DNA of 64,000 nt, taken from assembly GCA_043721315.1 (NCBI GenBank), contig JAYSQZ010000044.1, forward strand, positions 1 to 64,000, read 5' to 3'. Within the stretch, counting starts at the first letter, position 1, and each line of letters starts with the position of its first letter. This document shows positions 1 through 6,706 of this stretch, in pieces. The notes below the pieces were generated by a model. That model saw nothing but the letters and a program-made list of their open reading frames with translations, was not told the DNA's origin and made no database searches. Both the position numbers and the translations under genes were made by a program. This stretch comes from Elstera sp043721315 (GTDB taxonomy: Bacteria; Pseudomonadota; Alphaproteobacteria; Elsterales; Elsteraceae).

Positions 1-328
1 CAATCCTAAACTCTCTATCTCTAAAGAAGCTTAAAACCAGCAGCCAAACAGGCCGCCGACTCCAAACCCCTTCCCATATAATCAACAATGTCAAAGAACA
101 CTTCGGTTTTCACCGATGCCTGCGCCGCCGTTTCAGCCGGGCAGGGAATTGTTTTTAGCCGAAGCCAAAATCCCTGTCAAACTGTTTTGCTGGTCTCTTT
201 TTCGATATCTGACGATCTTGCGATCCTCATCAAGCGATCCTGAGACCGACTGCCCGGCAGCGCCGCAACAGGAGGCGGTTTCTACTGGTCCAATCGGTCA
301 AGATCAAGTGCAAAAATGCAGAGACCCC
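1..328. other. Stretch without a recognisable gene at the left edge
   Basis: I see no convincing gene here. A plus-strand open frame at 116-535 runs antisense through the small gene at 329-547 and has no ribosome binding site or recognisable motif. The stretch probably holds the 3' untranslated end of the minus-strand cassette to its right. No clear hairpin followed by a T-run was found on the minus strand. Confidence 0.4.
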
Positions 329-547
329 TCAGGTATCCAGCAGATCGGCCCGGCGTGCGCGGAGCCAGGGCAACAGCTGATCGGTGCCGAGGCTTTCTGT
401 AACGCTCTGCCAGCGTTCGGCCCAGGGAAGCAGAGCATCGGCAAGGGCGGCGGGCTTTACATCGCGCAGCCATGCGGTCAGTCCCGGCGCATTGCCGAGG
501 GCGAGAATGAGAAAGCCGATCAAAAAAGCCGATAGAAGCGGGCGCAT
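329..547 (-). CDS. Small 72-residue membrane protein ending the acyltransferase cassette
   Basis: Unrecognised small protein. Residues 2-20 form a hydrophobic helix (a signal anchor or signal peptide); the rest is an amphipathic stretch rich in Leu, Ala, Trp and Arg. The start is well supported: a perfect GGGAGG Shine-Dalgarno lies five bases before the ATG and overlaps the stop of the upstream MBOAT gene, so the two are almost certainly translated together. The position suggests an accessory membrane subunit of the acyl-transfer machinery. That is inference from context only; no family was recognised. Confidence 0.6.
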   Translation of the reverse strand: MRPLLSAFLIGFLILALGNAPGLTAWLRDVKPAALADALLPWAERWQSVTESLGTDQLLPWLRARRADLLDT

Positions 548-556
548 AGGGCCTCC

Positions 557-1951
557 CTAAAACTGAAAATAGATGAAGGGGGCAACGCCCTGCGGCCCTA
601 AGCCTTCAATGAGCAAGAGCACGCCGCCCAAGACGAGACCCAATCCCCACCAGGGCAACCAACCCAGCCCGCGCGCCAGTCGGCTCGAAACCACGTCCGG
701 GGTGAACTGGGCTGCGAGCACGAGGGCTATCAGCACCACCAGCGGCCAGGTTAGCAGCGTCTCCGCGCCACTAAAACCGCCAAGAGCAAGACCGTGGCCA
801 TAATCGAGCACGCTGGCAAGGTCGGCGCTGCGAAACAGAATCCAGGCCCCGCAGACCGTGTGAAAAACAATCAGAATCCGCACCGCGCGCGGCACCGCCT
901 GCCACGCGCGCCCGGCCCAACGCTCCAGACCAAGGGCGGTGCCGTGCAGCAATCCCCACAGCACAAAGGTCCAGGCCGCGCCATGCCATAGACCGCCGAG
1001 GAGCATCGTGATCATGACGTTCCGCACTGTCGCGAGGGCACCGCCCCGATTGCCGCCGAGAGGAATGTAGAGATAATCGCGCAGCCAAGAGGACAGTGAG
1101 ATATGCCAGCGCCGCCAGAAATCGGAGAAACTTTCAGCCCGATAGGGGCGATTGAAGTTCAGCGGAAAACGGTAGCCGAGCAGGGCCGCTGACCCCATGG
1201 CAATATCGCTATAGGCGGAGAAATCGCAGTAAATCTGTACGGCATAGCCATAAGCCGCCGCCCACAGGTCCGGCCCGCTGGCGGTGATCGGGCTATTGAA
1301 GACCGGATCAACCAGATGGGTTGCCAGCGCATCGGCGATGATGACTTTCTTCGCCAGTCCCAGCAGAATCAGCAACAGCGCCGCGCCAACCTGAACATCC
1401 GCAAAACGCGGTATTCGCTGCAATTGCGGCAGAAACTGCGCCGCGCGCACAATCGGCCCGGCCACCAACTGCGGAAAAAACGCGAGGTAAAGCAAGACAT
1501 CCAAAGGATTGCGCGTTGCCCGGATCGTTCCCCGGCTGATATCGACGATGTAGCTAATGCCGTGAAAGGTGAAGAAGGAAATCCCCACTGGCAGAATGAT
1601 GGACAGAAACGGCAAATCCCGCTGCCAACCAACCAGCAGTAATAGTTCAGCCAAAGATTCAAGAAAGAAATTATAGTATTTGAACACCCCGAGCAGCGCG
1701 AGATTGAGAGCGATTCCCCCCACAAGCAGCGCCTTTCGCCGCGCTGGCCACCGCTCCAAACCGAGGCCGATGGTAAAATTGGTGAGAGAACTTGCCGCCA
1801 GCAATACCGAGAATAGCGCGCTCCACTGAGCATAGAAAAAATAGCTCGCCGCGACCAGCACTAGCTTGCGCGCCACCAGGTTCGGCATCGACCAGACCAG
1901 CACCAAGATAAGCGTTAAAAATAATGCGTATTGGAGCGTTGGAAATAACAT
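557..1951 (-). CDS. MBOAT-family membrane O-acyltransferase (AlgI-like)
   Basis: Membrane-bound O-acyltransferase of the AlgI/DltB type, 464 residues, the usual size of AlgI. These proteins pass an acyl group, usually acetyl, from the cytoplasm to a partner that modifies an extracytoplasmic polysaccharide. It is polytopic from the first residues. Family motifs include an HGISY segment near 130, the conserved block with DFWRRWH at 277-283, and LWHGAAW at 321-327 containing the presumed catalytic His323. It lies about 100 bp after an SGNH lipoprotein gene and directly before a small membrane protein, which matches alginate-style acetylation modules where an SGNH enzyme completes the transfer. 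The polymer is unknown; the exopolysaccharide locus 20-35 kb away is a candidate. Confidence 0.9.
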   Translation of the reverse strand: MLFPTLQYALFLTLILVLVWSMPNLVARKLVLVAASYFFYAQWSALFSVLLAASSLTNFTIGLGLERWPARRKALLVGGIALNLALLGVFKYYNFFLESLAELLLLVGWQRDLPFLSIILPVGISFFTFHGISYIVDISRGTIRATRNPLDVLLYLAFFPQLVAGPIVRAAQFLPQLQRIPRFADVQVGAALLLILLGLAKKVIIADALATHLVDPVFNSPITASGPDLWAAAYGYAVQIYCDFSAYSDIAMGSAALLGYRFPLNFNRPYRAESFSDFWRRWHISLSSWLRDYLYIPLGGNRGGALATVRNVMITMLLGGLWHGAAWTFVLWGLLHGTALGLERWAGRAWQAVPRAVRILIVFHTVCGAWILFRSADLASVLDYGHGLALGGFSGAETLLTWPLVVLIALVLAAQFTPDVVSSRLARGLGWLPWWGLGLVLGGVLLLIEGLGPQGVAPFIYFQF

Positions 1952-2050
1952 GATGTTCGAGAAACCTACCGTGAATCGCTGAATTTTAGACAGGAAGCGA
2001 AGGGGTTAGAGGGCGCGATTTCTTACCGTCTCACGGCCCCCATAAGCTCA

Positions 2051-3469
2051 TCACCGCTGCGCCACCGCCCCCGCGCGCGCTTTCCACGTTGCGAAATCGG
2101 CCATAATTTGCTCATAGAGCGCATCCGCCGCGCGCGCATAGCCTTCGGGCCGATAATGCACGCGGTCTTGGCCTGCGAGCGGCGGGTCTTGCAAAGCCCA
2201 GGCGTTCGCACCGCACGGCCCCATCACCTGCGACCAATCCCAAAAAAACAGCTTTTCGCGCGCGGCCAGACTGCTGAGAGTTTGACGAACCATGTCGAGG
2301 TTTCCAGGAATTGCCCAGCGGCAGACCGCTACCGGTTTGCGTGCCCCTGGCTTCACCACCGGCGGCGGCGGTACGGGCTGACCGGGGACGAGGCACTGGC
2401 GAGTCGCGGTAGGGGAGCAGCCGGGGGTGGCAAGACGGTTGCCGTCGGGCGGGCCGATCACGGCGATGTCGATGCCCGGTGCCGCCCGGCGTAGATCGGC
2501 GAGCGCAGCGGCAGCTTCGGCACTATAAACGTCGGCGGTCCAGCCGTCTTGAAAGCCTTCGTTCGTGCCAAAAGCGAGCAGAATGAGATCCGGTCTGCGA
2601 TCAGAGAGTTCAAACGCCAGCGTGGCCGGATCGAAACGGCGGAGCAGTTTGATCGTTGCCCCCACGGTGCCGTGGGCTTCCAGCACTACGCCCGGCTTTT
2701 GGCGCAGGCTGCCCCAGGCGAGCAGATCGGTCGGCCCATCGGCGCGCGCGGTGAGCGTGGCTTGGCGCGACCCCGGTGGCACGGGGATCGAGAGCCGCGC
2801 TACCTGCGGGCCGGTATCGGCGGCAGTACTGATGGCGGGCAGGCGCTGACCGTCGATCTCAAGCTCCAGCATGCCGCCGAAGGGCTGACGGAGAACCGTG
2901 AGCAAGAGGGTATCGAACCCGGCTTCCTCCGTGCTGGTCAGCATTGCCCGGTCGCCGGGCTTGGTCGCGCGCGCGCGAAAGCCGCTAACGCCAAACAGTC
3001 CGTCGGGCTTCGCCGCCCCCGCGCGCGAGATGATCCAACCCGGCGAGGCCGTAATCTGCACCCCTTGCGGACGAAAGTAATCGAACGGCACAGCCGGCGG
3101 CAGCGCGCCGCGCCCTGCGGCCCCGAACTGAGCTTGCAAGCGCTCGCGTAAGCGCCCGCTGAACCGGTCCCCCGCCGTATGGCTATCCCCGAGTTGTAGG
3201 ATCAAGAGCGGCTCTTGCCGCTCCCCCCGCTCTAGCGCGGCAAGCTCGGTGAAAAACCCCGCCAGCGGGCCGCTGCCTTGACGGGGACGGGTTAGCGGTT
3301 TTGTTGGTAGTGCCGCCGCACGGGTTTCCGGCAGATGCCAGCGTGCCCCTGCCGAACTTCCCCCGATCTCGCCTGGGGATTTCTGAGGCGTCGAAGGGCC
3401 GCCCGCACAGGCCGCGAGCAGCAGCGAGAGCGTGAGGGACAGAAACCGGCGCGGTCGGGGCAGGCTCAT
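2051..3469 (-). CDS. SGNH/GDSL-family lipoprotein, probable O-acyltransferase or esterase
   Basis: Predicted lipoprotein of 472 residues. The N-terminus has a basic region, a hydrophobic core and a lipobox LLAAC with the lipidated Cys at 21. The SGNH catalytic signature is present: GDSH at 94-97 with the nucleophilic Ser, an FGTNEG segment near residue 300, and DRVHY at about 435-439 supplying the Asp and His. In MBOAT systems such periplasmic SGNH proteins accept the acyl group and place it on the polymer. The ATG overlaps the stop of the upstream DUF459 gene in ATGA, indicating translational coupling. The family also includes esterases, so the direction of the reaction cannot be read from sequence. 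Confidence 0.8.
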   Translation of the reverse strand: MSLPRPRRFLSLTLSLLLAACAGGPSTPQKSPGEIGGSSAGARWHLPETRAAALPTKPLTRPRQGSGPLAGFFTELAALERGERQEPLLILQLGDSHTAGDRFSGRLRERLQAQFGAAGRGALPPAVPFDYFRPQGVQITASPGWIISRAGAAKPDGLFGVSGFRARATKPGDRAMLTSTEEAGFDTLLLTVLRQPFGGMLELEIDGQRLPAISTAADTGPQVARLSIPVPPGSRQATLTARADGPTDLLAWGSLRQKPGVVLEAHGTVGATIKLLRRFDPATLAFELSDRRPDLILLAFGTNEGFQDGWTADVYSAEAAAALADLRRAAPGIDIAVIGPPDGNRLATPGCSPTATRQCLVPGQPVPPPPVVKPGARKPVAVCRWAIPGNLDMVRQTLSSLAAREKLFFWDWSQVMGPCGANAWALQDPPLAGQDRVHYRPEGYARAADALYEQIMADFATWKARAGAVAQR

Positions 3470-4224
3470 GGGCTGGTCGCCACCCGCACCATCGGCGCGA
3501 GTTTTTGCAACAGGGCGTGCGCCAGCAGATCATAGCCCGCCGGGGAAAAATGCATTCCGTCTTCGGCACGCAACGCCCGCATCCGCCCGTCTGGTGCTTT
3601 TGTATGGGAGGCGTAGTCGCGGTTAGTATCAGCCGACATTCCCCAAATCGGGAAGAAAGTTGCGCCTGCCGCCAGAACCGCAGGCTGGTAAAGCCCGTTC
3701 AGAAATTCGGCGTCTTTGGAAACCGCCGCATCGCGCATGATCGGCAGACCAACCCAGATAGTCGGGATATGGCGTGCCTGGAGCGGTGCGAGGAGAGCTT
3801 GAATGCGCTCGTTATACGACGCGCGCCACGCCTCGGTACGGAAGTAGAATTGACGGCGGCCATCTGCGAACGTGTCCTGCCGATCGTTCAGACCGAGGGA
3901 CAGAATCACCACGTCGGGCTTTTCGGCATCCAGCAGAGACGGCAAGGACGCGGGCCAGTCATAAACATCGGGCCGCGCGAGACCCGTGCCATTTTTGCCA
4001 CGTCTGATGAGCTTTACCGTAGGGTCGCGCAGCAGAGCGCGGGTAAGCCCACCCCACAGGCCATCAGCCATCGAATCACCGAATATCAGGATCGTTTTAG
4101 ACGCAGAGCTGGACCCCGATGGCGGTGTCTCGCTACTCTCCGCCTGCGCCCCAGCCCAGCCAGAGGCCGAGAGCATAACAACCCAAGCCATTGTTATAAA
4201 AGTTAAAATCCAACGCTTACCCAT
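3466..4224 (-). CDS. DUF459-type SGNH hydrolase-fold protein, exported
   Basis: Exported SGNH-fold protein of 252 residues. A signal peptide covers about residues 1-27, ending after a small-residue cleavage region (GWAGAQA). Catalytic motifs are FGDSMADGL at 48-56 with the Ser nucleophile, LGLNDRQ in the middle, and DGMHFSPAGY from 222 supplying Asp222 and His225. It resembles the DUF459 group commonly found beside MBOAT or cell-wall genes. First gene of the cassette; its stop overlaps the next start by four bases. Having two SGNH enzymes with one MBOAT suggests one transfers the acyl group and the other removes or relays it (inference). Confidence 0.8.
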   Translation of the reverse strand: MGKRWILTFITMAWVVMLSASGWAGAQAESSETPPSGSSSASKTILIFGDSMADGLWGGLTRALLRDPTVKLIRRGKNGTGLARPDVYDWPASLPSLLDAEKPDVVILSLGLNDRQDTFADGRRQFYFRTEAWRASYNERIQALLAPLQARHIPTIWVGLPIMRDAAVSKDAEFLNGLYQPAVLAAGATFFPIWGMSADTNRDYASHTKAPDGRMRALRAEDGMHFSPAGYDLLAHALLQKLAPMVRVATSP

Positions 4225-4562
4225 GTTTCGCCCCTGTTACGCTCTCGCTGTTTGCGCTCGACGGGCCTCCTTATAATAAGGAGTCGGTATTTTTGTGCAC
4301 CCGCGTCTTACAGCCCGTTGTTTTTGCGCTCTCCTGCGGCGGAAATCAACTCTCGCGCGATCAGCATCTGTTGTCATACGGCCACACTGTTGCGTCTCGA
4401 CAACCCTTTCAATGAATAAAAAATCAATGAAAACAATGAATTAGGTTGACAGGCCCAGTCTGTTTCACGAAGGTGAGCGGGCTTTGGATGGACGAACCGC
4501 CCAGCGTGGGGCGACTACTGCACCACTTTTTATTTATTCTACTGAAAAGATCGCATCGCCCC
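4225..4562. promoter_or_regulatory. Divergent intergenic region between SGNH cassette and M23 peptidase
   Basis: This region must hold promoters for both divergent units. It contains a perfect palindrome at 4267-4283 (listed separately) and, at 4410-4441, three CAATGAA-type repeats in an AT-rich stretch. A TTGACA hexamer at 4446-4451 could be a -35 element for the plus-strand gene, but I could not find a convincing -10 at normal spacing. No gene is seen. Confidence 0.4.
4267..4283. promoter_or_regulatory. Perfect palindrome, candidate operator
   Basis: Arms CTCCTTA and TAAGGAG separated by TAA form a perfect inverted repeat 43-59 bp upstream of the SGNH cassette. On the minus strand it contains -10-like TATTAT/TATAAG sequence, so a bound protein would block the promoter. 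It could also form a leader hairpin. The binding protein is unknown. Confidence 0.4.
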
Positions 4563-5921
4563 ATGATAAAGACGATGAAACATTCGATCACCTCCGGGTT
4601 TCTCTTAACCTCGATCCTGTTTCTCAGTCTTTCTGCTTCTGCTGATCCTATTACTCTTCGGCGTGGCGCAAGTGTTGCTCCGCTAAAAACTTCGGCCCAG
4701 GCTGAAAACAGCGCGCCGGATCTCACGAGTGCCCCCGCCGAAAAGGCGATTGTCGCCGCCGAGGCAGGGGAACGCAAAAAGCAGCTGAACCAAACGCAAC
4801 CGGGCCACAAGCAAGACGTGATCGGTAAGGGCGATACGCTGGCGATTGTGCTCGCGCGGGCAGGTGCCCCGGCCAATCATGCCGCCGATGCTTTTGCCGC
4901 TGTTACGAAGATTTTCAACCCGAAGGATCTGCGCCCCGGCCAGCAGGTTTCAGTCCAGCTTACCCCAGCAGACGACGGCGAGGGTGTCGTCCTCCAGAGT
5001 TTCGCCCTGAAAGCCAGCGTTGAGCGCGACGTGGCCGTGATGCGTCAGCCGAACGGAACCTATAAGGTCGAAGATAAGCTGAAGCCGCTAACCACTGAAA
5101 TTTCACGCGCCTCTGGCACTATCGACAGCAGCCTCTTCGTCTCCGGCACGAGCGCGGGCATTCCAGTCGATGTGATGATGGAGTTGATCAAAATCTTCTC
5201 CTACGATGTCGATTTCCAGCGCGACATTCAGCCCGGCGACGGGTTCGAGGTGGTCTTCGAGCAAAAGCTGACGCCGGATCGTAAACTCGCGCGCAATGGT
5301 CGCTTGCTCTATGCCGCCATGACGCTGTCTGGCACCAACTTGAAGCTATTCCGCTTTGAGGGGGATGATGGGTTCGTTGATTTTTATACCCCAAAAGGCG
5401 AAAGCGTGCGGAAAGCCCTGCTGAAAACCCCCATCGACGGGGCCAAGCTCACTTCCGGCTTCGGGATGCGCCAACACCCCATTCTCGGCTTCTCGCTGAT
5501 GCATAAGGGCGTGGACTTCGGCGCACCGACGGGAACGCCGATTCAAGCGGCGGGGGATGGCACGATTAAAGTTTATGGCGGCAATGGCGCTTACGGAAAC
5601 TACGCCCAAGTTCAGCACAACGGCCAATATGCCACCGCTTACGCCCATATGAGTCGCTTTGCGCCGGGCTTGCGCGTTGGCAGCCGCGTGCGCCAAGGCC
5701 AGATTATCGGCTATGTTGGCACCACGGGCCGCTCTACCGGACCGCACCTTCATTATGAAGTGCTGGCAGGCGGTAGCCAGATCAACCCGCTCTCGGTAAA
5801 ACTCCCCTCGGGCCGTAAGCTCGAGGGTAAAGATCTCCGCGACTTTTTGGTTGCCGTGAAGAGCCTAGAGCAAAAGCGCGATGGGCTACCGCAGCCGATC
5901 CAGGTCGCCAGCGCGCGGTAA
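4563..5921 (+). CDS. M23-family peptidoglycan endopeptidase with OapA/LysM-like domain
   Basis: Exported M23 (LytM) metallopeptidase of about 452 residues. I chose ATG 4563, with 4575 nearly as good, because a hydrophobic signal peptide follows at once (core at about 10-25, end near ASA-DP); the open frame continues upstream without a plausible signal. A GDTL-type OapA/LysM-like segment lies near 95-140. The LytM domain has all zinc ligands: HKGVD (His314, Asp318) and HLH (His395, His397), numbered from 4563. It therefore probably cleaves cross-links for growth or division, unlike the degenerate LytM regulators. It stands alone between divergent and tandem genes. Confidence 0.88.
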   Translation: MIKTMKHSITSGFLLTSILFLSLSASADPITLRRGASVAPLKTSAQAENSAPDLTSAPAEKAIVAAEAGERKKQLNQTQPGHKQDVIGKGDTLAIVLARAGAPANHAADAFAAVTKIFNPKDLRPGQQVSVQLTPADDGEGVVLQSFALKASVERDVAVMRQPNGTYKVEDKLKPLTTEISRASGTIDSSLFVSGTSAGIPVDVMMELIKIFSYDVDFQRDIQPGDGFEVVFEQKLTPDRKLARNGRLLYAAMTLSGTNLKLFRFEGDDGFVDFYTPKGESVRKALLKTPIDGAKLTSGFGMRQHPILGFSLMHKGVDFGAPTGTPIQAAGDGTIKVYGGNGAYGNYAQVQHNGQYATAYAHMSRFAPGLRVGSRVRQGQIIGYVGTTGRSTGPHLHYEVLAGGSQINPLSVKLPSGRKLEGKDLRDFLVAVKSLEQKRDGLPQPIQVASAR

Positions 5922-5950
5922 GGGCAAAAAAGCAGTTGATTGTTTGACCC

Positions 5951-5991
5951 GTTTAGAGATGGCTAAACGCTCCTGATATCGGAGCTAAACC
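5951..5991 (+). promoter_or_regulatory. Leader hairpins covering the ribosome binding site of the next gene
   Basis: Two small inverted repeats lie in tandem before the LysE/RhtB gene: GTTTAG/CTAAAC at 5951-5968, and GCTCC/GGAGC at 5969-5985 with loop TGATATC. The right arm of the second is the Shine-Dalgarno GGAG, so folding would hide it. GCTAAAC also occurs twice as a direct repeat (5962-5968 and 5984-5990). This could be an operator or a translational control element. Confidence 0.35.
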
Positions 5992-6618
5992 ATGTCCCCT
6001 GATATTGCCCTCATCGGGCTTGCCACTGTTCTACTGCTCGGTGCGATGAGTCCCGGCCCCAGCTTTATTCTCGTCGCCCGTATGGCCGTTGCACAGTCCC
6101 GCGCCCACGGTTTTGCGGCTGCCCTCGGCATGGGCATTGGCGGTGGCGTGTTTGCGCTGGCCGCCCTCATCGGCCTCCAGAGCCTCCTCACAGCCGTACC
6201 CGCTCTCTATGTCGGCGTAAAGCTCTTCGGTGGGGCCTATCTGGTCTATCTCGGCGTGATAATCTGGCGCGGGGCAAAACAGCCGCTGACCACCGGCGAG
6301 ACCGGAGTGGCGCGCGGGGGTATGGCGCGGTCTTTCGTCGTCGCGCTCGGAACGCAACTCAGCAACCCAAAAACCGCTATCGCCTATACAGGCATCTTCG
6401 CGGCTTTCTTGCCTGCACAGGCATCGGTTTCTACCGGAGTTACGGTGCTCGCCCTGGTACTGCTCATCGAAACTGGCTGGTACACGCTCGTTGCCCTCGT
6501 CCTCTCTTCCCCCGCCCCGCGCGCGATGTATTTACGCGGCAAAACCTGGATCGATCGGGGTGTCGGCGCAGCAATGGGGCTGCTTGGCGTGAAGCTACTA
6601 CTGTCAGTTCGGGAGTGA
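5992..6618 (+). CDS. LysE/RhtB-family amino-acid exporter
   Basis: Inner-membrane exporter of 208 residues, the usual length of RhtB/LeuE proteins. It has the N-terminal family signature with a PGPSF motif at about 22-26, around six hydrophobic segments, and the mid-protein NPK motif (SNPKT) near 123. Such proteins export amino acids or related metabolites, but the substrate cannot be read from sequence. The start is fixed by GGAG eight bases upstream. It is followed by two hairpins separating it from the convergent clpB. A second, more distant family member lies at 60693-61310. Confidence 0.85.
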   Translation: MSPDIALIGLATVLLLGAMSPGPSFILVARMAVAQSRAHGFAAALGMGIGGGVFALAALIGLQSLLTAVPALYVGVKLFGGAYLVYLGVIIWRGAKQPLTTGETGVARGGMARSFVVALGTQLSNPKTAIAYTGIFAAFLPAQASVSTGVTVLALVLLIETGWYTLVALVLSSPAPRAMYLRGKTWIDRGVGAAMGLLGVKLLLSVRE

Positions 6619-6660
6619 GTGGGCGCTGCCCAGGCCCTTATTTTAGAAGAAAGCCAGGTC

Positions 6661-6680
6661 CAGGAGCCGCCCGGCTCCTG
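6661..6680. terminator. Strong hairpin between convergent genes
   Basis: Inverted repeat with arms CAGGAGCCG and CGGCTCCTG and a 2-base CC spacer. It lies between the ends of the LysE/RhtB gene and clpB and likely works as a terminator or 3'-end stabiliser, although no long T-run follows on either strand. Confidence 0.5.
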
Positions 6681-6687
6681 GTGGGGT

Positions 6688-6704
6688 GCGGGGTATAACC
6701 CCGC
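6688..6704. terminator. Second hairpin adjoining the clpB stop codon
   Basis: Arms GCGGGGT and ACCCCGC with an ATA loop, ending three bases from the clpB stop. With the hairpin at 6661-6680 it gives a two-stem 3' end for either convergent transcript. Confidence 0.45.
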
Positions 6705-6706
6705 GC

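Noticed and set aside
116..535. Plus-strand open frame of 139 codons at the left edge
   Set aside because: No ribosome binding site, low-complexity composition, and it runs antisense to the small membrane-protein gene whose Shine-Dalgarno is perfect.
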